This document shows, piece by piece, positions 57,600 to 64,000 of a stretch of 64,000 bases of DNA; positions within the stretch are counted from its first letter, which is position 1, and each line of letters opens with the position of its first letter. Source of the DNA: Eustoma russellianum (lineage: Eukaryota; Streptophyta; Magnoliopsida; Gentianales; Gentianaceae); NCBI GenBank assembly GCA_036186865.1, contig AP025040.1, positions 40,051,693-40,115,692 on the forward strand. Direction: 5' to 3'. Under the pieces are notes generated by a model. That model was not told the origin of the DNA. It did no database searches and saw nothing but the letters and a program-made list of their open reading frames with translations. The translations under genes and the position numbers were made by a program.

Positions 57600-59474
57600 A
57601 GGGTCCTTGAGCTTTTACCTCAGTGCAAGCGTCTTTGACCTTGAGACCACCTCAGTAAATCCGTCCTGGAGGAGAGAGTTGATTCTCTCCACATGGTGCT
57701 CCATGTAAGCACTATGTTGGTGGCCCTGACCTAGCTCATCTGGATTGATTTCAGCCAAGCCAGTTATGCCATCCATTATTAGCCTGGTTGGTACTCAGGA
57801 TGCATAAGTGTGGGGACTGGGCCGAGGTGATGGGCCATGCTGAGCTGATGGTAAGAGGCTGAGCTGAGCTGGAGGAAGGCCGAGCTATTTCTAGCAAGGC
57901 TTTATCTGGAACTAGCGCAGATTGCTGCTGGGCTGAGCTGAGCTATTTGGGCTTAGCTGAGACGGGTCCAGTCATGATGGGTTTTTTGTGGGAGGGATGG
58001 GAGCAAGTGTTATGGGTTAGAGATGCAGACCTGGTTGTTACTAAGCTGAGCTGATTTTTGTGCAGCTCGGCCGTTGTGGGGTTCGTTGAAGTATGCTGGC
58101 CGACTTATTTATGGGAGACTATGCTCTGGCCGAGCTGCATGCAGCCTTTGTAGAACATCGACATTCTTTCATATTCTATCTTTTGTACTATTATGGTGCA
58201 AGTTGAGAGCACCAAATCCACTGAGGACGACAATTCTTTACTGAGATCAACTTCGAACAGAGCACGAGCGTAGTTTTAAGTGCTTCTGTTGGCAGTCAGC
58301 TGGTCAGCATACAGTGGTGTCCCGAGCTGAGAGCAGATGCCAGAGAGAACCTGACCTACCTAGAGCGTCACAGATAGGTTGGGGAATTTCACTCAGACTG
58401 GGACCTGCACCATTTTCGTAGCTCCAAAAGCAAAGAATCTGGGCATTTTCTTAAGAATGAGGGATCTGCCATATAGGAAATATGGACCAGCGCAGAGTAC
58501 CTCTTCCATCTCTTTGGCAGATTCGAACTTGAAGATTATCCAACCAGACATGTGGAATTTCACTTTGTGTTTAACTTCAATGCTTTAGAAAGGTTGTGCA
58601 CAGCTTGACGACCTGGAAATCTGCCAACAAAACAGCCAACAAGGTAGCGATCTATCTCATCATCATTCTGGAGCTGGTCTATGTTGATGTGCACCTTGCC
58701 TGGGTCTGCACACCTCTACCTTCTTGAGCCTGAGTCCATGCTCAGGTCTCCTGTTGTTCACAAAAAAGGAGTTCCAAGCTCTACCTTGCAATAGCTATGC
58801 TTCGGGCTGCGCTGCTGCATGGTTTAGGTTTTGGGCGGGGAGTTTGGGGTTTTTAATTTTGGGGGGTTTGACTGCAGTAGGGGTCTTACTGGAATTAGCA
58901 ATGCCAGGTGGCGCAATATTATTGGGTGTGGAGGAGAAAGGTAATGGAAATGTCATATGATGGGGGCAGTTTGATGGTTGACTGTCTCGAACTGTCATTT
59001 CTGGCAGACTTTTGTCCGTTAGACAATTTTTTAGATGGTATTCTCTTTCTTCAGCATGTTCTTCCTGGTTATTTATGCTCAAAAGACGAGCTGCAAACTC
59101 TTCAAGATCATCCAATGCAACAATTGCTGCCTTGCTATGCATTGATGTAGAGTTTTCACCTGCACTGACTTTTTCACCTTTCATGGGTTTGCGGTTGAGC
59201 CTTCATCGTCAGAACTTCCATAAAAGGAGGAGTCACTATTTTCAGAGCTTGAGTTGTTCTTGTAGAATCCAAAATCAGTGGCCTTTCTGGCTTCACAAGA
59301 ACTCTGGCCTTGAGCTTCCCTAGCTGCGGCTTCCTCAGCAGAGCAGCTCTGTTGTTTCTTTCCTGCAAACCATGGAGACTTGCAGCTCATGCTGGAGCTC
59401 GATGCTATGTTTGCGTTTCTTTTTTAAGCAAGCTTCAGTTTGAGCACAGATTTTGCTGCTTTGATTCTGGGCAT
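57600..59474 (-). pseudogene. LINE E ORF1, DUF4283 protein (broken)
   Basis: A possible start ATG at 59474 (MPRIKAAKSVLKLKLA) is soon followed by a stop. Serine/glutamate-rich N-terminal pieces follow (SSSENSDSSFYGSSDDEGS; LEEFAARLLSINNQEEHAEE). The DUF4283 domain is readable at about 58660-58420: DEIDRYLVGCFVGRFPGRQA, then KFHMSGWIIFKFESAKEMEE and YGRSLILKKMPRFF across a shift. ARALFEVDLSKEL follows (about 58270-58230). The C-terminal third (58150-57780) is a low-complexity region built from AGCTCAGC repeats. Confidence 0.78.
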
Positions 59475-59879
59475 GTTTGAACAAAGTCCCAAGAATCAAA
59501 GAACAGTTTGTTAATATTAGAAAGAAGCAGAACATGAAGGTGAAGAGAAGATGGATAGAGATTAGAGAAGAATTCGGGTATGAACAGGGCAGAAGCCAAG
59601 ATGGAGCGATTCCTTCCTAGAGAGAAGGCAGAGAGTTTCTCTCTCTACAACCCATTTGTTAAGAATTTCTTTCCTATTTTTCAACCACGCAGATAACCTT
59701 TTAAATAATGTTTCTTAAACTATACGTTTGATTGCCCACAATAATATTTTTGAGACGAAGAAAATATATAAAAATCAGTAACACATTATATACAATATAT
59801 GCTGAATAAGGGGAATAAGCCACTATTATGGGGTGGAATGAAAACCTTATAAAGAAGGAAAATCTTGCATTGTACCTGG

Positions 59880-60010
59880 GCGTCGTTGATCACTTGGTTC
59901 CAAAGTTTGCAATGAGTAGATGGCGGTTCGATTCCAAATAGTTGTGTGTAACCTTGGGTCTTGTTTTTCAGCTTAGGTCTGAGTTCTATGTGAACACAAG
60001 TACAGATAGC
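59880..60010 (+). mobile_element. Possible SINE with B box GGTTCGATTCC
   Basis: GGTTCGATTCC at 59925-59935 is a near-perfect pol III B box. A weak A box, TTGATCACTTGGTT, lies at 59886-59899. No tRNA fold is evident. Confidence 0.4.
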
Positions 60011-60089
60011 CTCTTACATAGTAGGCTGCTGATTATTTGATTTACAACTTACCCCTCTCCTCCCAAGATGCTCATAGAATTGCGTAGTG

Positions 60090-60340
60090 GAGCTCTAAGA
60101 ACATAGTTTAGTTGTTACTTGGGTTGAGATTTATTTCAAAAGGTTAAGAGTTCGATTCAAAGGACACGCACAGTGTGGATGTTTCTCCTGCTGCTAGTCC
60201 GAATGCCTAGTTTCCGACGGCACCTTGCGTGAGTCACTACGTAAGTCCTCATCTAACCTAAGAGGCCGCTGAGCTTGATTTACATCTTCCATAATGTTCT
60301 TTGAGACTGAGACCGTGAAAACCTTCAGGCTGGAGTATGT
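60090..60340 (+). mobile_element. tRNA-derived SINE (family S)
   Basis: A box TAGTTTAGTTGTTA (60104-60117) and B box GAGTTCGATTC (60148-60158). The downstream body CGTAAGTCCTCATCTAACC and AAGAGGCCGCTGAGCTT matches the copies near 52200 (reversed) and 53206. Confidence 0.6.
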
Positions 60341-60790
60341 GCTTTATGATCCATGAATTGGGTAGTGGAGGTTGGAAGTAGTGGTACACGTTTTTGCAAC
60401 TATAAGAACCTGAACCCAGTACCTATTTGTTTTCCAAGTCTCACTTCTAACCTTGAGCCTTGATGCCTTTTTTGTTCGCTTTATTTTGTCTGAGAAGCAT
60501 CATATTGTTATAATTAATATTAAATAGTACATAATTTCATATTATTTAGAGTTCTCGAAATAAAAAGTTTATCATGCTGAACTTCAAACTAAATATCTTC
60601 CTAGTCTTATTGCATTTTTAAGAACGACAACCTAAAAAAAACTTTTTCCTACTATGTCGGAGGTCAAAGAAGGGGTAGCAAAGCAGCTAGCAGGACCAAC
60701 TGACATTTGGTCGAACAGGCCAGTTTGCGATGGAAACACAACTACACAAGATAGTTGGAGCAGATGTGAGGCTGATGAATGAAGTATAGC

Positions 60791-61224
60791 TGTTAGAGGT
60801 TTCGTGTGGAATTGAAATTAGCGGGTTAAAGATAGGCTGGCACGTGTGAATCAGTTACAGCAAAAGAGGTGCATTTTGGCAGCTTGGTGCGCTGCGCAGG
60901 ACGGAAGGAAGAAGACGCAATAGTTGGCGGGAAGTTTTAAAAGGACTAAAATGACGATTATGCCCCTGGTTAATAAATTAAAGACAGGCGGTTATTTGTA
61001 CAATCTTGTAATTTTGCTTTCTTCTTCTTCAACAATATAAGGCGCCCTGTGTCCATTTTTGAACGATGATATGAAATTGATTCCTCCAATTTTTCCTGTA
61101 GCTTCTCAGAGCAATATTGCTTTCTCCCTCTAGTTTTTCTTCCTTCTCTATTCTGTATGTTAGATCAAATTTCTTGTTTGATTCGTATGATAATGTTGAT
61201 TTGTTATATGTGAGAAAATTGACA
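60791..61224 (+). mobile_element. 5' LTR of copia element F
   Basis: It begins TGTTAGAGGTTTCG and ends GAAAATTGACA directly at the primer site, about 434 bp. A TATA box, TATAAGG (61036-61042), is followed by a CT-rich leader. The left end is a best guess based on TG...CA. Confidence 0.6.
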
Positions 61225-61236
61225 TGGTATCAGAGC
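61225..61236 (+). other. Primer binding site (initiator Met-tRNA type) of copia element F
   Basis: TGGTATCAGAGC immediately follows the LTR end. It is identical to the site of element B, as in most plant LTR retrotransposons. Confidence 0.92.
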
Positions 61237-61320
61237 CTGTTCATTGAAAGTCTATCTTCTTGATTTCTTGAATCATTGTCTTAAGTTGGTGGCTTCCATT
61301 TCCATCAGTTTTGGTACCAT

Positions 61321-62950
61321 GGATCCCGCGGAAGATCCTGTGTATGTTCATCCAAGTGACAGCTCGTCACTGGTACTTGTGCAATCTTTGTTGACCTCTC
61401 AGAACTATCACGGTTGGAATAGGACTTTTCGAAGAGCATTGGAGGCTAAGAACAAATCTGGTTTCCTGGATGGTACAGTGCACAAACCTCCGGAGGGTGA
61501 GTGTAAGTACAGTGCTTGGATCAAAGCAAACAATATGGTTGTTTCATGGATCACAAATTCAGTTAGTCCGTCGATTGCTCAAAGTATAATGTGGATTGAT
61601 AGTGCTGCTGAGATCTGGAAAGATCTAAAACTCAGGTATGGCTCAGGTATGGCAACGCAGATGCCTTTAGACTCTCTGATATGCAGGAGGATTTCTATTC
61701 AATTAAATAAAATACCTTGTCTGTCACTGATTATTACACCAAACTCAAGACCATATGGGAAGAATTGAGTGTTTTGAAATCATTGTCTTCCTGCACTTGT
61801 AATAGATGCACATGTAATATCACTAGTCAGATTAGAAAATCTGTGGAAGATGACTTTGTAATAAAGTTCTTGAAAGGATTGTCAGAAGAATACGAGCCTG
61901 TTAAGTCACAGGACTTGTTAATGAGTCCTTTACCAGACATTAATTCTGCCTTTGCAATGGAAGTTAAGTTTGAAAGAAAAATCATGTATTCAAATGGACA
62001 AGCTGTGTCAATAATCCCTCACCAGTGTTGAATGTGGTAAGTCAGTATTTGTTGGAAGTGTTCTTGGAGGTAGACCCATAGGGAACTTTAGAGGAGACGA
62101 TGTCCAGATGCAAAAGTTTGTGAATGGCAAGCGTCATGTATGTACTTTCTGTGGTTTCACAGGACACACAATAGATAAGTGCTACAAGAAGCATGGATAT
62201 CAACTAGGCTACAAGCCTAAGGGAAGAATAAACTGTGTAGGCTATGAGGAATCTCAGTGCAACGGTGTAGATCAGAGTGAGCAAGTTGGAGGAAATGAAC
62301 AGGTGATGTCACAGCAACCCATGACATAACAATTGACACCTACCCTTACACATGAGCAATACTTACAATTGATGAATATGCTCAAGGGGCATCAGAATAG
62401 AGGTTATGATGAGAAAGGAGCTCAGGGAGAGGGAGGACAGCCTTGCATACCGTAATGTCAGCCCAGAAACTATCTGCCCCTGGTAAGTTAGCAGATAATG
62501 TTGTAAACAGAAACTCTAACATACGGATTTTAGACTCAGGTACTAGTGATCATGTTTGTTGATCTCTTGATCTCTTTGACTTCTTTCAGCCCGTTAACTC
62601 ATTGCAATTCAAATTACCTAATGAATTCCTTGTTCAAGTACTTCACATTGGAACAGTAACAATCAACTCACACCTTCAACTGAATAATGTATTCCATATT
62701 CCTTCGTTCCACTTCAACCAGATCTCCCTTAGCAAACTTGTTAAAGAAAATCAGTGTAATGTTCTTTTCCACTTTGACCATTGCTTTATTCATGATTAGA
62801 ATTCTATGAAGATGGTTGATTCAGCTAAAATCAATCAATGTCTATACAAACTATATGGGTCACCAAAGCAGTCAGACAGAGGCAACACTATAATCCAGTC
62901 ACCTTCCTCCAGTTCCATTCTTGTAGCTCATACTGTCTCAGATTCCAAGT
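61321..62950 (+). pseudogene. Copia gag-pol 5' part: Gag, zinc knuckle, protease (broken and cut)
   Basis: The ATG at 61321 (MDPAEDPVYVHPSDSSSLVL) starts the copia N-terminal Gag domain, which includes NYHGWNRTFRRALEAKNKSG. The frame shifts after an 11-bp tandem duplication at 61631-61652. Gag continues with TDYYTKLKTIWEELSVLKSL and FLKGLSEEYEPVKSQ (to 62031). A CCHC knuckle, CTFCGFTGHTIDKC, is at about 62141-62182. The protease motif DSGTSDHVC (about 62532-62558, Asp-Ser-Gly catalytic core) is followed by an in-frame stop. A pre-integrase trace (LYKLYGSPKQSD) ends at 62950, where another LTR is inserted. Integrase, RT and RNase H are not within the window. Confidence 0.85.
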
Positions 62951-64000
62951 TGTAAGATTATAAAATGTTTTGATGATATAAAAAGATGTTTGATTTCACA
63001 CCCTAAGTTCAAAATAAATTAAACATGTGCGAAACGTAAAGTTCTCATAGACCGGTTGAAAAACACGTCATCCCCTCAGGTACCACATGACAAGATCCAT
63101 GAAAAACTTGGAAAACGTTTGAGATCTTAGATCCACGTAAAGAGACATGGATCGATCGACGTATAACTGAGAGACGTAGATCTCTCAGTATAAGGTATGT
63201 CGATCGATCGACGTCTGACTGAGAGACGTCGATCTCTCATCCAGACATACGTCGATCGATCGACGTCTGACTGAGAGACGTCGATCTCTCAGCAGACATA
63301 CGTCGATCGATCGACGTCTGACTGAGAGACGTCGATCTCTCAGCAGGCACACGTCGATCGATCGACGTCTGACTGAGAGACGTCGATCTCTCAGCAGACA
63401 TACGTCGATCGATCGACGTCTGACTGAGAGACGTCGATCTCTCAGCAGGCACACGTCGATCGATCGACGTCTGACTGAGAGACGTCGATCTCTCAGCAGG
63501 CACACGTCGATCGATCGACGTCTGACTGAGAGACGTCGATCTCTCAGCTCTGGCACGTAGATCGATCGACGTCTCCAGAATTCAAAATTTTTCAAACGTT
63601 GGAACAAAATCCAAGGGAGATTTATGATGTTTTCTCTCTCCAATCTTGCTCAAATTTCTTGTGGACTTTAACCCAACATACTACATGCTTCCTTGACTAT
63701 TTTAACCATGTCTAAGATTCTCTAGGGTGGCTATCCAAGATCAAATCACTTCATAGGTTGGCTAAAGACTATTTGGGCACTATTTTGACATTTTTGAAGA
63801 TGAAGACTTGGTGGAAGGCCTCAAAAACGTGGTGAACTTCCTCTATAAATGTAGAAGGCTTGGATGAATCAATTACACACTTTCAACATCATCTAGCTTC
63901 ATTTTACATTGTTGTATATTTCTCTCATACTTGTAAATTTGTTCAAAGCTTGTCTAGCTTTCTTTGATCTTCATTGTTGTATATTGAGAGAAATAGAGTC
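62951..64000 (+). mobile_element. LTR of the 'TGTTGGAATATGA' family inserted in copia element F, running off the window
   Basis: It starts TGTAAGATTATAAAATG, parallel to the starts at 23415, 44679 and 45778 (GTTTTGATGA follows). It shares TTTTCTCTCTCCAATCTTGC (63631 onward) and TCTAGGGTGGCTAT with its relatives. A TATA box, CTATAAATG, lies near 63842. Most of its first half is a 51-bp tandem array. It may be a full element or a solo LTR, since the 3' end is outside. Confidence 0.75.
63148..63575. repeat. 51-bp palindromic tandem array in the LTR
   Basis: About eight units. Six consecutive starts fall exactly 51 bases apart (63250, 63301, 63352, 63403, 63454, 63505). Each holds the perfect 16-bp palindrome CGTCGATCGATCGACG and the near-palindrome GAGAGACGTCGATCTCTC. 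Variation between units is limited mostly to a two- or three-base spot (CAGCAGACAT or CAGCAGGCAC). Edge units are diverged (CGTAGATC variants). Because 51 is a multiple of three, long repetitive ORFs appear by chance. Confidence 0.95.

Larger units (their letters stand above)
54124..59701 (-). mobile_element. LINE E (L1-type), near full length, minus strand
   Basis: 5.6 kb with ORF1, endonuclease, reverse transcriptase and zinc region in normal order. The flanks TTTAAATACTGTTT (54110-54123) and TTTAAATAATGTTT (59702-59715) match at 13 of 14 positions. On the minus strand the 3' end is TTTTAACCAAAAAA. The 5' leader (59700-59475) is pyrimidine-rich with CTTCTCTC blocks, as is common for LINE 5' UTRs. 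Many stops mean it is inactive. Confidence 0.85.
59716..60790. other. Intergenic stretch with SINE-like pieces
   Basis: No protein gene. Two tRNA-promoter-like segments lie here (59880-60010 and 60090-60340, listed separately). The remainder is AT-rich or mixed sequence without recognised ends. Confidence 0.5.

Noticed and set aside
59925..60158. tRNA genes suggested by GGTTCGATTCC and GAGTTCGATTC
   Set aside because: Acceptor and anticodon stems cannot be built around these B boxes. Dispersed relatives show they are SINEs.
63148..63575. CRISPR-like regular repeats
   Set aside because: Units are contiguous with no unique spacers, in a plant LTR, with no cas genes.
63185..63643. 152-codon minus-strand frame of repeated RRRSIDVCLLRDRRLSV-like units
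   Set aside because: It is a direct consequence of the 51-bp repeat being a multiple of three without stops. A second frame is open too. It lies in an LTR and has no start context or known domain.
1..64000. A novel multi-gene system (defence, biosynthetic or other)
   Set aside because: No group of intact neighbouring genes exists. The single intact gene stands alone among decayed repeats.

Overview
The window is repeat-packed plant nuclear DNA, almost certainly from a eudicot with a large AT-rich genome. The evidence is the set of repeat families: L1-type LINEs whose ORF1 carries a DUF4283 domain, RTE LINEs, Ty1/copia and Ty3/gypsy-like LTR elements primed by initiator Met-tRNA, a Mutator-like element with a 9-bp target duplication, hAT MITEs, tRNA-derived and Au-like SINEs, and decayed plant-mobile-domain (PMD) genes. 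I see one intact host gene, an intronless degenerate DnaJ-like gene at 36397-37638. Every other coding tract is a broken element or pseudogene.

Layout. 1-3934 is the 3' end and 3' LTR of a coding-poor LTR element (A). 4611-19341 is an old LINE (A) split by a second LTR element of the same kind (B, 9383-18887), which itself holds a reversed LINE (C, 13485-17535): three insertions nested in one another. 19385-21392 holds a hAT MITE and a Mutator-like element that contains another hAT MITE. 22195-31260 holds two diverged PMD pseudogenes in inverted orientation. The first is split by a solo LTR, and a truncated LINE (D) lies between the two.

32260-35764 is a reversed copia-type LTR and an RTE LINE fragment. 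36243-39100 is the DnaJ-like gene and its flank. 40481-44950 is a ruined Sirevirus-like copia element with a partial 3' LTR. 45374-48787 is a third PMD pseudogene, again split by an LTR of the family that split the first. 49400-53300 holds minisatellite, microsatellite, an RTE fragment, an assembly gap and SINEs. 54124-59701 is a nearly full-length reversed LINE (E). 60791-62950 is the 5' part of a copia element, cut by another LTR whose core is a 51-bp palindromic tandem array.

The genes do not form a pathway. What the window shows is an order of insertions, readable from target-site duplications and interrupted frames. I found no CRISPR, no defence cassette, no operon and nothing that I would call a new biological system. 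The observations most worth checking are the 51-bp palindromic array and the fast-changing block it occupies in one LTR family, the PMD copies with a shared intron-like gap, the paired hairpins in a LINE 3' UTR, and the DnaJ-like protein lacking its HPD motif.
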